A stretch of 64,000 nucleotides of DNA from Telluria antibiotica (GCF_011682055.1 NZ_JAAQOM010000010.1:186001-250000), one strand, 5' to 3'; shown: positions 7,907 through 17,538, counted from the stretch's first letter. Program-made: numbers and translations. Notes: generated by a model from the sequence alone, not told the origin.

Positions 7907-8749
7907 ATGACTACTCACCTGTTCAGCAATTCCCCCTTCGAAGCCGCCGACGTCATCCGCGCCCGCAAGCCGGGCTTCACGCCGCGCGTGGCCCTGATCC
8001 TCGGTTCCGGCCTCGGCGTGCTGGCCGACCAGATGACGGACGCGGTGTCGATCAGCTATGCCGACCTGCCGGGCTTCCCCATCAGCACCGTGCACGGCCA
8101 CGCCGGCGAGCTGGTGCTGGGTACGCTGGCGGGCGTCCCCGTCGCGTGCATGAAGGGCCGCGGCCACTTCTACGAAGGCTACGGCCCGGGCGTGATGACG
8201 TCGGCCGTGCGCACCTTCAAACTGATCGGCTGCGAACTGCTGTTCGTGACGAATGCCGCGGGTTCGCTGCGGCCGGAAGTGGATGCGGGCAGCGTCGTCG
8301 TGCTGACGGACCACATCAACCTGCTGCCGGGGAGCCCGATGGCCGGCCCGAACGACGACCGCTTCGGCCCGCGCTTCTTCAGCATGGCCAACGCGTACGA
8401 CGCCGGCATGCGCGACCTCGTCAAGGCGACGGCGGCCGAGAAGAGCATCACCGTGCACGAAGGCGTGTACCTGGCGTGCCCGGGCCCGAACTTCGAGACG
8501 GCCGCCGAGATCCGCGCATTCAAGGCGCTGGGTGCGGATGTCGTCGGCATGTCCGTCGTGCCCGAGGTGATCGCGGCGCGCCACTGCGGCCTGAAGGTCG
8601 CGGGCATGTCCGCCATCACCAACCTGGCCGAAGGCTTGACGTCGTTCCCGCTGTCGCACGAGCAGACGCTGAAGTATGCTGCCATTGCGGCGAAGGACAT
8701 GGTCACGCTGATCCACGGCTTCGTCGAACGGCTGGGCAAGACGGCTTGA
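7907..8749 (+). CDS. xapA: Purine-nucleoside phosphorylase (trimeric class)
   Basis: 280 residues from the ATG at 7907; a start at 7856 would add 17 unlikely residues. It phosphorolyses purine (deoxy)nucleosides to base and (deoxy)ribose 1-phosphate. Landmarks of the low-mass PNP family: L-I-L-G-S-G-L-G-V-L, the phosphate-binding K-G-R-G-H-F-Y-E-G-Y, the V-T-N-A-A-G-S-L segment, P-G-P-N-F-E-T, and V-V-G-M-S-V-V-P-E-V in place of the common M-S-T-V-P-E. It is first gene of the xapA-deoB-deoC-ALDH operon, whose phosphopentomutase takes its product. Confidence 0.92.
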   Translation: MTTHLFSNSPFEAADVIRARKPGFTPRVALILGSGLGVLADQMTDAVSISYADLPGFPISTVHGHAGELVLGTLAGVPVACMKGRGHFYEGYGPGVMTSAVRTFKLIGCELLFVTNAAGSLRPEVDAGSVVVLTDHINLLPGSPMAGPNDDRFGPRFFSMANAYDAGMRDLVKATAAEKSITVHEGVYLACPGPNFETAAEIRAFKALGADVVGMSVVPEVIAARHCGLKVAGMSAITNLAEGLTSFPLSHEQTLKYAAIAAKDMVTLIHGFVERLGKTA

Positions 8750-8782
8750 GTACGGGAACAAACGGAATAAGGAAGGGATAAC

Positions 8783-9976
8783 ATGTCACGCGCATTCATC
8801 CTCCTGCTGGACTCCTTCGGCCTGGGCGCCTTGCCCGACGCCGACAAATACGGCGACACGGGTGCCAACACGCTCGGCCATATCGCCAAGTGGGCGGCGG
8901 ACGCCGGCACGCCGATGGCGCTGCCGAACCTGGAAGCCATCGGCCTCGGCGCCGCCGCGCACAAAGCGAGCGGCGCATGGCCCGCGGGCTTCGCAAAGCG
9001 CGACGGTTTCACGGGCGCCTGGGGCGTCGCGCGCGAGCGCTCGACCGGCAAGGACACGCAGAGCGGCCACTGGGAAATCGCCGGCGTGCCCGTGCTGTTC
9101 GACTGGGGCTACTTCCCGAAGACCGTCCCCACGTTCCCGCGAGAGCTGACCGACAAGCTGGCCGAGATCACGAAGGTGCCCGGCTGGCTCGGCAACTGCC
9201 ACGCGTCCGGCACGACGATCATCACGGAGCTGGGCGACGAACACGTCGCGACGGGCAAGCCGATCATCTACACGTCGGCCGACTCCGTGATGCAGATCGC
9301 CGCGCACGAAGAACACTTCGGCCTCGAGCGCCTGTATCAAGTGTGCGAAGCGGCATATGAACTGGTCAAGCCGTACAACATCGGCCGCGTGATCGCGCGT
9401 CCGTTCACGGGCAGCAACGGCAACTACAAGCGCACGAGCAACCGCCACGACTACGCCGTGCCCCCGGTCGCCCCGACGTTGCTGGACCACGTGAAGGATG
9501 CCGGCGGCGAGGTGATCGCGCTGGGCAAGATCAGCGACATCTTCGCGGGCCAGGGCGTCACGCAACTGATCAAGGGCGCCGACAACATGGCGCTGTTCGA
9601 CCGCCTGCTGGAAGTGACCGATACGGCGCCGGACAAGTCGCTGACGTTCGTGAACTTCGTCGACTTCGACATGCACTTCGGCCACCGCCGCGACGTCGCC
9701 GGTTATTCGAACGCGCTGCACGAGCTGGACGCGCGCCTGCCGGACTTCATCGCGAAGCTGAAAGAGGGCGACCTCGTCGTCATCACGGCCGACCACGGCT
9801 GCGACCCGACATGGCCCGGTTCCGACCACACGCGCGAACACATCCCGATGCTGTTCTTCGGCCCGGCCGCACCCGCGCGCGAGCTGCCCGTGTCCGACAC
9901 GTTCTCCGACATCGGCGCCACCTTGGCGCACCACCTCGGCGTCAAACCTACTGCCAACGGAACTGCTTTGCTATGA
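8783..9976 (+). CDS. deoB: Phosphopentomutase
   Basis: 397 residues, alkaline-phosphatase superfamily. It converts (deoxy)ribose 1-phosphate to the 5-phosphate. The N-terminal L-D-S-F-G-L-G-A-L-P-D-A and the metal-site motifs T-A-D-H-G-C-D-P-T and S-D-H-T-R-E-H-I-P are all present. AAGGGA precedes the ATG. Its stop overlaps the deoC start (ATGA), so the deoxyribose 5-phosphate maker and its aldolase are translated together. Confidence 0.96.
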   Translation: MSRAFILLLDSFGLGALPDADKYGDTGANTLGHIAKWAADAGTPMALPNLEAIGLGAAAHKASGAWPAGFAKRDGFTGAWGVARERSTGKDTQSGHWEIAGVPVLFDWGYFPKTVPTFPRELTDKLAEITKVPGWLGNCHASGTTIITELGDEHVATGKPIIYTSADSVMQIAAHEEHFGLERLYQVCEAAYELVKPYNIGRVIARPFTGSNGNYKRTSNRHDYAVPPVAPTLLDHVKDAGGEVIALGKISDIFAGQGVTQLIKGADNMALFDRLLEVTDTAPDKSLTFVNFVDFDMHFGHRRDVAGYSNALHELDARLPDFIAKLKEGDLVVITADHGCDPTWPGSDHTREHIPMLFFGPAAPARELPVSDTFSDIGATLAHHLGVKPTANGTALL

Positions 9977-10929
9977 GCCCGAACCTCGATTTCAAACGTA
10001 ATACCGCGATCGAACTTGACCTGGGCTGGATCAACCACCTGAAGGTCAACCGCAACGCCGCCGACCGCCGCGCCGCGAGCCTCGCGAACCGCCGCACGGT
10101 CAAGAAGGAGTACCAGGCCGCGTGGCTGATCCGCGCCATCGAGTGCATCGACCTGACCACGTTGTCGGGTGACGACACGCCGGGCCGCGTCGAGCGCCTG
10201 TGCCGCAAGGCCATGCGCCCGCTGCGCGCGGACCTGATGCAGGCACTGGGCATCGACTCGCTGACGACGGGCGCCGTGTGCGTGTACCACGAGATGATCC
10301 AGCCGGCCGTGCACGTGCTGCAGGGCCGCTTGCCGATCGCCGCCGTGTCGACCGCATTTCCGGCCGGCCTGTCGAGCATGGAAACGAAGATCCGCGAGAT
10401 CGAGCTGTCCGTCGCGGCCGGCGCCACCGAGATCGACATCGTCATCACGCGCCAGCACGTCCTGACGGGCAACTGGCAGGCGCTGTACGACGAGATGGTC
10501 GCGTACCGCCAGGCGTGCGGCGACGCGCACGTGAAAGCGATCCTCGCGACGGGCGATCTCGTCACATTGGAAAACGTAGCAAAAGCATCGTGGGTCTGCA
10601 TGATGGCAGGCGCCGATTTCATCAAGACATCGACCGGCAAGGAAGGTGTGAACGCGACCATTCCCGTGTCGCTGGTGATGGTACGAGCGATCCGCGAGTA
10701 CTATGAACGCACCGGCTACAAGGTCGGCTACAAGCCGGCCGGGGGTGTGTCCTCCGCCAAGACCGCACTGCAATACCTGACCGTGATGAAGGAAGAGCTG
10801 GGTAACGAATGGCTGCAACCGCATTTGTTCCGCATCGGTGCCTCCAGCCTCCTGACCGACATCGAGCGCCAGCTCGAGCATTACGTCACCGGCAGCTATT
10901 CCGCGGCACATCGCCACGCGCAACCTTGA
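9973..10929 (+). CDS. deoC: Deoxyribose-phosphate aldolase
   Basis: 318 residues from the ATG at 9973. It splits 2-deoxyribose 5-phosphate into acetaldehyde and glyceraldehyde 3-phosphate. The Schiff-base lysine is in A-D-F-I-K-T-S-T-G-K, and the second active-site lysine is in G-Y-K-P-A-G-G-V. It is longer than the E. coli enzyme by about 60 residues at the N-terminus, as in many other bacterial and eukaryotic forms. The next gene is an aldehyde dehydrogenase only 21 bp downstream, well placed to oxidise the acetaldehyde. Confidence 0.95.
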   Translation: MSPNLDFKRNTAIELDLGWINHLKVNRNAADRRAASLANRRTVKKEYQAAWLIRAIECIDLTTLSGDDTPGRVERLCRKAMRPLRADLMQALGIDSLTTGAVCVYHEMIQPAVHVLQGRLPIAAVSTAFPAGLSSMETKIREIELSVAAGATEIDIVITRQHVLTGNWQALYDEMVAYRQACGDAHVKAILATGDLVTLENVAKASWVCMMAGADFIKTSTGKEGVNATIPVSLVMVRAIREYYERTGYKVGYKPAGGVSSAKTALQYLTVMKEELGNEWLQPHLFRIGASSLLTDIERQLEHYVTGSYSAAHRHAQP

Positions 10930-10950
10930 ACCGACAACGGATGATTCGCC

Positions 10951-13329
10951 ATGCCCACAATTAAAGAGATTCTTCAGACTATGGATTACGGCCCCGCACC
11001 CGAGAGCACCAAGGAAGCGCAAGCGTGGCTGGAAGCCCATGGCCGCCGTTTCGGCCTGTTCGTCGACGGCGCCTGGACGGACGCAGCCGAGACGTTCGGT
11101 TCGTTCAACCCCGCCGACGGCAGCGAACTCGCGCAAGTGACGCAGGCGTCGCAGGCCGATATCGACCGCGCCGTCGACGCCGCGCGCCGCGCGCAGCCGG
11201 GCTGGGTCGCCCTGGGTGGCCACGGCCGCGCGAAAGTGCTGTATTCGCTGGCGCGCCTGCTGCAAAAGCACTCGCGCCTGTTCGCCGTGCTCGAGACGCT
11301 GGACAACGGCAAGACGATCCGCGAAACGCGCGACGCCGACCTGCCGCTGGCCGCCCGTCATTTCTATCACCACGCCGGCTGGGCCCAGCTGCAATCGGAA
11401 GAATTCGCGGACTACCGCGCCGTCGGCGTCGTCGGCCAGATCGTGCCGTGGAACTTCCCGCTGCTCATGTTGGCATGGAAGATCGCACCGGCGCTCGCGG
11501 CCGGCAACACGGTCGTGTTCAAGCCGGCCGAGTTCACTTCCTTGAGCGCGCTGCTGTTCGCCGAGATCTGCCAGCAGGCCGGCGTGCCGGCCGGCGTCGT
11601 CAACATCGTCACGGGCGATGGCCGCGTGGGCGAGGCGATCGTCAACCATCCCGGCATCGACAAGCTGGCGTTCACCGGCTCGACGGAAGTGGGCCGCATC
11701 ATCCGCAAGGCCACGGCCGGCACGGGTAAAAAACTGTCGCTGGAACTGGGCGGCAAGTCGCCGTTCATCGTCTTCGACGACGCCGACCTCGATGCGGCCG
11801 TCGAAGGCCTCGTCGACTCGATCTGGTTCAACCAGGGCCAGGTCTGCTGCGCCGGCTCGCGCCTGCTCGTGCAGGAGAGCGTCTACCCGCGCTTCATCGA
11901 GAAGGTCAAGGCACGCATGCGCAACCTGCGCGTCGGCTCGCCGCTCGACAAATCGAACGACATCGGCGCCCTCGTCGACCCCGTGCAGCAGCAGCGCATC
12001 CACGGCCTCGTGGAATCGGCGCGCGCGGAAGGGTGCGAGATCTGGCAGCCGGAAGCCGAGACGCCGCAAGCCGGCGCCTGGTACTTGCCCACCTTGATCA
12101 CGGGCGCATCGACGTCCGCCGTCGTCGCGCAGACGGAAATCTTCGGGCCCGTGCTCGTCGCGTCGAGCTTCCGCACGCCGGGCGAAGCCGTGCAGCTCGC
12201 GAACAACACCGTGTACGGCCTCGCGGCCTGCGTGTGGAGCGAGTCGATCAGCCTCGCGCTCGACGTCGCCCCGCAGATCAAGGCCGGCGTCGTGTGGATC
12301 AACACGGCGAACCAGTTCGATGCCGCATGTGGTTTCGGCGGTTACAAGGAATCCGGTTTCGGCCGCGAAGGCGGCAAGGAAGGCATGACGGAATACCTGG
12401 TGCCGCTGGCGGAAGATGCGCGTCCGGCAGCCCCGGTCATCGCGGAAAAAGGTAAGGTCAAGCTGGCCGCCGGCGACAGCCCGTTCGCGGTCGACCGCAC
12501 GGCCAAGCTGTACATCGGCGGCAAGCAGGCGCGCCCGGACGGTGCGTACAGCCGCGCGATCATTGGCACGAACGGCGACTTCCTGGCCGACGTGGGCGAG
12601 GGCAACCGCAAGGACATCCGCAACGCCGTCGAGGCCGCGCACAAGGCGTCCGGCTGGGCGAAGGCCACGGCGCACAACCGCGCGCAAGTGCTGTACTACA
12701 TCGCCGAGAACCTGGCGATCCGCGCCGACGAATTCGCCGCCCGCATCTTTGCGCAGACTGGCTCCAAGGATGCCGAAGGAGAAGTAAAAGCGTCAGTCGA
12801 GCGCCTGTTCTACTGGGCCGCATGGGCCGACAAGTACGACGGCCTCGCGCACCAGCCGCCGATGCACGGCATCACCGTCGCGCTGAACGAGCCGGTGGGC
12901 GTGATCGGCATCGTGTGCCCGAACGAGAACCCGCTGCTGGGCTTCATCTCGCTCGTGGCGCCCGCGCTGGCGCTGGGCAACCGCGTGATCGCGGTGCCGT
13001 CGGAAGCGCATCCGCTGTCCGCGCTGGATTTGTACCAAGTGCTCGACACGTCCGACCTGCCGGGCGGCGCGCTGAACATCGTCACGGGCAGCCACGACGA
13101 GCTGGCGCGGACGCTGGCGTCGCACTTCGACGTGGATGCCGTGTGGCGCCACGACGGTTCGGCCGAGGGCTGCGCGGAAGTGGAGAAGCTGTCGGCCGAG
13201 TCGCTGAAGCGCACGTGGACGGGAGGCGCCAAAGGGCGCGACTGGTTCGATGCGAAGCAGGCGGGCGGGCGTGCCGTTTTACAGCATGCGAGCCAGGTCA
13301 AGAACGTGTGGATTCCGTACGGCGTGTAA
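10951..13329 (+). CDS. Two-domain aldehyde dehydrogenase (ALDH16 type)
   Basis: 792 residues, two tandem ALDH domains (about 1-490 and 500-792). The first has all catalytic parts: G-Q-I-V-P-W-N-F-P, the F-T-G-S-T-E-V-G loop, L-E-L-G-G-K-S with the general-base Glu, and G-Q-V-C with nucleophile Cys299. The second keeps the fold (E-P-V-G-V-I-G-I-V-C-P) but has no GQxC motif; V-W-R-H-D-G-S is followed directly by a divergent tail, so it is probably structural. This layout matches ALDH family 16. Its place behind deoC suggests it oxidises the acetaldehyde released from deoxyribose phosphate; the actual substrate is inferred. Confidence 0.9.
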   Translation: MPTIKEILQTMDYGPAPESTKEAQAWLEAHGRRFGLFVDGAWTDAAETFGSFNPADGSELAQVTQASQADIDRAVDAARRAQPGWVALGGHGRAKVLYSLARLLQKHSRLFAVLETLDNGKTIRETRDADLPLAARHFYHHAGWAQLQSEEFADYRAVGVVGQIVPWNFPLLMLAWKIAPALAAGNTVVFKPAEFTSLSALLFAEICQQAGVPAGVVNIVTGDGRVGEAIVNHPGIDKLAFTGSTEVGRIIRKATAGTGKKLSLELGGKSPFIVFDDADLDAAVEGLVDSIWFNQGQVCCAGSRLLVQESVYPRFIEKVKARMRNLRVGSPLDKSNDIGALVDPVQQQRIHGLVESARAEGCEIWQPEAETPQAGAWYLPTLITGASTSAVVAQTEIFGPVLVASSFRTPGEAVQLANNTVYGLAACVWSESISLALDVAPQIKAGVVWINTANQFDAACGFGGYKESGFGREGGKEGMTEYLVPLAEDARPAAPVIAEKGKVKLAAGDSPFAVDRTAKLYIGGKQARPDGAYSRAIIGTNGDFLADVGEGNRKDIRNAVEAAHKASGWAKATAHNRAQVLYYIAENLAIRADEFAARIFAQTGSKDAEGEVKASVERLFYWAAWADKYDGLAHQPPMHGITVALNEPVGVIGIVCPNENPLLGFISLVAPALALGNRVIAVPSEAHPLSALDLYQVLDTSDLPGGALNIVTGSHDELARTLASHFDVDAVWRHDGSAEGCAEVEKLSAESLKRTWTGGAKGRDWFDAKQAGGRAVLQHASQVKNVWIPYGV

Positions 13330-13361
13330 GTTTTTCGAATATATGGCGCGGCATGTGCCAT

Positions 13362-13465
13362 CGTAGGGTGGGCACCCTGTGCCCACGCGTAACGCCAGCA
13401 CAGAGCCGGCTTCCGCGTGGGCACGTTTTCATTTGAGGCCCCCGGCCTCAAATGCCCACCCTACG
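13362..13465. repeat. REP/BIME-like element with modified tip
   Basis: Two inverted units (CGTAGGGTGGGCACC to GCCCACCCTACG) lie between the ALDH and deoA genes. The second unit is interrupted by an 11-bp perfect inverted repeat, CATTTGAGGCC at 13430-13440 and its complement at 13444-13454. The hairpin sits inside an apparent operon and may modulate readthrough or mRNA decay. Confidence 0.85.
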
Positions 13466-13499
13466 GCTTTATGAACCGATTGTTTAAAGCGAGAACGTT

Positions 13500-14822
13500 A
13501 TGTTCCTCCCCCAAGAAATCGTCCGCAAAAAACGCGACGGCGGCACCCTGACCGCCGAAGAGATCCGTTTCTTCGTGCGCGGCATCCCCGATGGCAGCGT
13601 CACGGAAGGCCAGATCGCCGCGCTCGCGATGGCCGTCTACTTCAACGACATGACGATGGACGAGCGCGTCGCCTTCACGCTCGCGATGCGCGATTCCGGC
13701 CAGGTGATGGAATGGAAATCGCTGAACCTGCCGGGCCCCGTCGTCGACAAGCATTCGACGGGCGGCGTCGGCGACGTCGTCTCGCTGATGCTCGGCCCGA
13801 TGATCGCCGCGTGCGGCGGCTACGTGCCGATGATTTCCGGCCGCGGCCTCGGCCACACGGGCGGCACACTCGACAAATTCGACTCGATCCCCGGCTATTG
13901 CACGGTGCCGGACCCCGACCTGTTCCGCAAGATCGTCAAGGACGTGGGCGTCGCCATCATCGGCCAGACCGCGCAACTGGCGCCGGCCGACAAGCGTTTC
14001 TACAGCATCCGCGACACGACGGCGACCGTCGAATCCGTCGCCATGATCACGGGCTCGATCCTGTCGAAGAAGCTGGCGGCGGGCCTCGATGCCCTCGTCA
14101 TGGACGTTAAGGTCGGCAGCGGCGCGTTCATGCCGACGTATGACAAATCGGTCGAGCTGGCCGAGTCCATCGTCCACGTGGGCAATGGCGCGGGCACGCG
14201 CACGTCCGCGATCCTGACGGGCATGAACGAGTCGCTGTGCCCGGCGGCAGGCAATGCCGTCGAGGTGCGCGTCGCGATCGACTACCTCACCGGCGCGGCG
14301 CGTCCGGCCCGCCTGCACGAGGTGACGATGGCCCTGTGCGCCGAGATGCTCGTCATCTCCGGCCTCGCCGCGACCAGCGACGAAGCGCACGCGAAGCTGC
14401 AGCACGCGCTGGATTCGGGCGAGGCGGCCGAGCGCTTCGCGCGCATGGTCACGGCATTGGGCGGCCCGGCCGACCTGATGGAGAATCCCGATGCCCACCT
14501 CGCGAAAGCGCCGATCGTCGTGCCGGTGCCGGCGCTGGATGCCGGCTATGCGTACGCGACGGATTGCCGCGGCCTGGGCCTGGCCGTCGTCGGCCTGGGC
14601 GGCGGACGCATCCGTCCGCAAGACCCGATCGACTTCGCCGTCGGCCTGACGGACCTCGTCGAGCTGGGCACGAAGATCGAAGCGGGCCAGCCGCTCGCGC
14701 TCGTGCACGCGCGCACGCAGGACGCGGCCGAGCGCGCCGTGCGCGAAGTGCAGGCGGCGTACCGCATCGCGGCCGAACAGCCGGCCGCGCAGCCGATGAT
14801 CTACAAGACCATCCGTCCGTAA
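13500..14822 (+). CDS. deoA: Thymidine phosphorylase
   Basis: 440 residues, normal length. It converts thymidine or deoxyuridine plus phosphate to base and deoxyribose 1-phosphate. The N-terminal [13 protein letters not shown], the phosphate-binding K-H-S-T-G-G-V-G-D and the [11 protein letters not shown] motif are present. It is separated from the ALDH gene by 170 bp holding a REP element, so it may have its own promoter. cdd follows after 9 bp. The bases it frees feed the reductive pyrimidine pathway at 23-33 kb. Confidence 0.96.
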   Translation: MFLPQEIVRKKRDGGTLTAEEIRFFVRGIPDGSVTEGQIAALAMAVYFNDMTMDERVAFTLAMRDSGQVMEWKSLNLPGPVVDKHSTGGVGDVVSLMLGPMIAACGGYVPMISGRGLGHTGGTLDKFDSIPGYCTVPDPDLFRKIVKDVGVAIIGQTAQLAPADKRFYSIRDTTATVESVAMITGSILSKKLAAGLDALVMDVKVGSGAFMPTYDKSVELAESIVHVGNGAGTRTSAILTGMNESLCPAAGNAVEVRVAIDYLTGAARPARLHEVTMALCAEMLVISGLAATSDEAHAKLQHALDSGEAAERFARMVTALGGPADLMENPDAHLAKAPIVVPVPALDAGYAYATDCRGLGLAVVGLGGGRIRPQDPIDFAVGLTDLVELGTKIEAGQPLALVHARTQDAAERAVREVQAAYRIAAEQPAAQPMIYKTIRP

Positions 14823-14831
14823 GAGTCGAGC

Positions 14832-15236
14832 ATGAAATACGCAAAACTGATCGAAGAAGCGCGCGCCGCGCGCGACGTCGCGTACACGCCGTATTCGCGC
14901 TTCAAGGTGGGCGCCGCGCTGGAAACGAAGGACGGCCGCGTGTTCCGCGGCTGTAACGTCGAGAATGCGTCCTACGGCCTGTGCAACTGCGCCGAGCGGA
15001 CGGCATTCTTTTCCGCCATCGCCCACGGCTACACGCCGGGCGACTTCGCGGCGCTCGCCGTGATCGGCGACACGGATGGCCCCATCGCCCCGTGCGGCGC
15101 CTGCCGCCAGGTGATCCTGGAACTGGGCGGCAACGAGTTGCCCGTCGTGCTCGCGAATCTGAAGGGCGACGTGATGGAAACGACGGCTGCCGCGCAACTG
15201 CCGAACGCGTTCGGCGGCTGGGACCTCAAGCAGTAA
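14832..15236 (+). CDS. cdd: Cytidine deaminase
   Basis: 134 residues, the homotetrameric short class. It deaminates cytidine and deoxycytidine to uridine and deoxyuridine. Zinc-site motifs N-C-A-E-R-T-A (with catalytic Glu) and P-C-G-A-C-R-Q are intact. It lies 9 bp after deoA and supplies that enzyme with deoxyuridine. Released ammonium fits the nitrogen-scavenging theme of the region. Confidence 0.95.
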   Translation: MKYAKLIEEARAARDVAYTPYSRFKVGAALETKDGRVFRGCNVENASYGLCNCAERTAFFSAIAHGYTPGDFAALAVIGDTDGPIAPCGACRQVILELGGNELPVVLANLKGDVMETTAAAQLPNAFGGWDLKQ

Positions 15237-15361
15237 GTCCACGCCGCACGGCGCACGGTTCAGCGCCGTTTAAGGCAGGCGGGCCGGGATGGTGTCAAAC
15301 TTGAATTCAGGGACGGCCCCACAACATGGGGGCTATCCATCCATTCAAAGGAGCAGACGTC

Positions 15362-16093
15362 ATGAGCCCGCAAGATTCGCAGATGTTGAACGACTTCCTG
15401 AACCAGCTGGTCCAGGCCCATGGCATCCAGAAGGATCCCGAGGCGGATGCCCTGATCCAGCGCGCGGTGGCCCAGCAGCCCGACGCTGCCTACCTGCTCG
15501 TGCAACGCGCGTTGCTGCTCGACCAGGCGCTGAAGAATGCGAAGCAGCGCATCGCCGGCCTGGAAAGCCAGCTCGACCAGCAACATGCCGGCCAGCAAGG
15601 CGGCGGACAATTCCTCGACGCCAATACCTGGGGCAATAGTGGCCGGTCGCAGCCGGCGCAGTCTTACCAGCGTGACGTCCAGCAACCGTATCAATCGCAG
15701 CCGCAAGCGCAACCGCAGTATCAGCCGCAATACCAGAGCGCGCCGTCGTCGGGCTTCCTGCGCGGAGGCCTCGGCAGCACGCTGGGCTCCATCGCCGCGA
15801 CGGCGGCCGGCGTGGCGGCCGGCGGTTTCCTGTTCCAGGGCCTGGAAAACATGTTCGGCCACCACAGCGGCGGGAACCGCCTGCTGAACAGCGACGATCC
15901 CGCGAACAACCTGTTCAACGACCAGTCCGGCAGCTCGCTGGCGGAGCAGGCGGGCCTGGGGGACGTCGACCGCGTACTGGACAATGGCGCGTCGTCGGAG
16001 GGCTTGTTCGACAGCGGCGTCGACACCGACAACCTCGATAGCGGCCAGGGTTTCTTCGACGGCGATGGTTCGGACGAGGGCCTGTTCAGCTGA
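15362..16093 (+). CDS. DUF2076 family protein
   Basis: 243 residues. The start at 15362 is preferred over 15326 because AAAGGAG lies 8 bp upstream. Residues 1-80 form a helical, Gln-rich region (S-P-Q-D-S-Q-M-L-N-D-F) typical of DUF2076. A Gln/Pro-rich linker (about 95-130) follows, then a Gly/Ala-rich hydrophobic stretch around 145-165 and an acidic D-x-D-x-G-rich tail. Such proteins are predicted to be envelope-associated; function is unknown. It stands apart from cdd by 125 bp and is probably monocistronic. Confidence 0.8.
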   Translation: MSPQDSQMLNDFLNQLVQAHGIQKDPEADALIQRAVAQQPDAAYLLVQRALLLDQALKNAKQRIAGLESQLDQQHAGQQGGGQFLDANTWGNSGRSQPAQSYQRDVQQPYQSQPQAQPQYQPQYQSAPSSGFLRGGLGSTLGSIAATAAGVAAGGFLFQGLENMFGHHSGGNRLLNSDDPANNLFNDQSGSSLAEQAGLGDVDRVLDNGASSEGLFDSGVDTDNLDSGQGFFDGDGSDEGLFS

Positions 16094-16126
16094 CCGACGG
16101 CGTAACGCCAACGGACCGCGTACGTT

Positions 16127-16286
16127 CGCGTGGGCTCAGGGAGCCCACCCTACCACATCGTAACGTCAACGGGATGACACGTCATTGAACTGACATCGTC
16201 ACGCTAACGGATCGCGTACGTCCGCGTGGGCACGGGGTGCCCACCCTACGTGGGTTCAAGTAGGGTGGGCTCCCTGAGCCCACGCG
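16127..16286. repeat. Cluster of three REP-like units
   Basis: Three palindromic units fill the gap between the convergent DUF2076 and VOC genes: 16127-16153 (loop variant CTCAGGGAG), 16223-16250 (CACGGGGTG) and 16260-16286 (CTCCCTGAG). The first two are in one orientation and the third is inverted. Between them lies unremarkable sequence with TAACG motifs. A role as bidirectional terminator is likely. Confidence 0.85.
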
Positions 16287-16295
16287 TAACGCCGC

Positions 16296-16730
16296 CTACC
16301 TGTTCGGCAAGAACAAATCGTCGGGCTTCCACGGATCGTACGTGCCGACGTTCCACACATGCCCTTCGAGGTCGCGGCACATGAAGCCGCGGCTGCCGAA
16401 TTCCGTGTCGGCCGGTTCCTGCAGGATGACGGCGCCGGCGTTGCGAGCGCGCTCGCACACACGGTCGGCGTCGTTCACTTGCAGGTAGACGGTCTGCGTC
16501 TGGCGGCCACGGATCTCGTCCGGCTGCACGAGCACCTTGCCGTACTCTCCCTCGGTGCTGACGGACCCGAGCATGATCATGCCGTCGCCCAACGTGAGTT
16601 GCGCGTGGGCGATGGCGCCGTCGATGCCGGGCACGGCGACCTGGCAGGCAAAGCCGAAGACTTCGCACAGCCAGTCGATGGCGGCCGGGGTGTCGCGGTA
16701 GCGCAGGCAGGGGATGGCGATCGAGGGCAT
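16296..16730 (-). CDS. VOC-superfamily (glyoxalase-like) protein
   Basis: 144 residues with two beta-alpha-beta-beta-beta modules, as in the vicinal oxygen chelate fold: I-P-C-L-R-Y-R-D-T-P-A-A-I-D-W-L in the first and D-L-E-G-H-V-W-N-V-G-T-Y in the second. The D-x-E-G-x-x-W end is common in PhnB-like and bleomycin-resistance-like members. AAAGGAG precedes the ATG. It begins 19 bp after the response-regulator gene and may be co-transcribed with it. Substrate unknown. Confidence 0.85.
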   Translation of the reverse strand: MPSIAIPCLRYRDTPAAIDWLCEVFGFACQVAVPGIDGAIAHAQLTLGDGMIMLGSVSTEGEYGKVLVQPDEIRGRQTQTVYLQVNDADRVCERARNAGAVILQEPADTEFGSRGFMCRDLEGHVWNVGTYDPWKPDDLFLPNR

Positions 16731-16749
16731 GGCGGGCTCCTTTCGGGAT

Positions 16750-17538
16750 TCACATCTGCTGGAAAAGATAGCTGTGATTGCGGCTCACTTCAAGCTCGCC
16801 CGGCCAGCCGCGCATCTTCAACATCTGGCGCCCGCGCAAGTCGCGCTTGACCTCGGCGACGGCGTCCACGCGCACGAGCGTCGAGCGGTGGATGCGCCAG
16901 AACTCGTCCGGGTCGAGCTCGTCCAGCAATTCCTTCAGCGTCTTGCGGATCAGGAATTCCGCGCCGACGGTCTGCACGCGCGTGTATTTTTCGTCCGACT
17001 GGAAGAACAGGATCTCGCGCGTGCTCACCATGCGCAGGCTGGCGCCCACCTGGGCCTGGATCCAGCGCAGGTACGCCGGCTTCTCCGGCTTGCCGCGGTT
17101 TTCCAGCAAGGTCGTCAGCTTCGCCAGTTGCTGGCCGATGTCCTGCGGGGCGGCGGCCGCACCTTGCGCGCGCGTGCGCAGGCGCGCCTGCAGCCGGGCG
17201 CACGTGGTCGCGAGGCGTTCCGCCGACACGGGCTTCAGCAGATAGTCGAGCGCGCCCTGTTCGAACGCGTCCAGCGCGTACTGGTCGTAGGCGGTCGCGA
17301 ACACGATGTGCGAGCGCTCGTACAGCCGCCGGGCCGCCTCGATGCCGGACAGGCCCGGCATGCGGATGTCGAGGAAGGCGATGTCGGGCCGCAGCTTCTC
17401 GCCCAGCTCGACGGCTTCCACGCCGTTCGCGGCCTCGGCCACGATCTGCAGGTCCGGCCACGCCTGCTCGAGGCGCGCGCGCAGCAGGTCGCGCATCGGG
17501 GCTTCGTCGTCGGCGATCAGGGCAGTAACCGGGTTCAC
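16750..17538 (-). CDS. LytTR-family response regulator
   Basis: 262 residues. About 1-120 are a receiver domain (A-D-D-E-A-P-M-R at the acidic pocket, phospho-acceptor Asp in F-L-D-I-R-M-P-G, Lys in L-L-K-P-V-S). About 155-260 are a LytTR DNA-binding domain (R-I-H-R-S-T-L-V-R-V near the end, S-R-N-H-S-Y). Translation starts at GTG (17538), overlapping the kinase stop (GTGA), with GGAGGA 5 bp upstream. With the upstream kinase it forms a LytS/LytR-type pair. The target genes are not evident. Confidence 0.92.
   Translation of the reverse strand: MNPVTALIADDEAPMRDLLRARLEQAWPDLQIVAEAANGVEAVELGEKLRPDIAFLDIRMPGLSGIEAARRLYERSHIVFATAYDQYALDAFEQGALDYLLKPVSAERLATTCARLQARLRTRAQGAAAAPQDIGQQLAKLTTLLENRGKPEKPAYLRWIQAQVGASLRMVSTREILFFQSDEKYTRVQTVGAEFLIRKTLKELLDELDPDEFWRIHRSTLVRVDAVAEVKRDLRGRQMLKMRGWPGELEVSRNHSYLFQQM

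Noticed and set aside
9703..12687. 994-codon minus-strand frame over deoC and the ALDH gene
   Set aside because: No recognisable protein features; the plus strand genes are certain.
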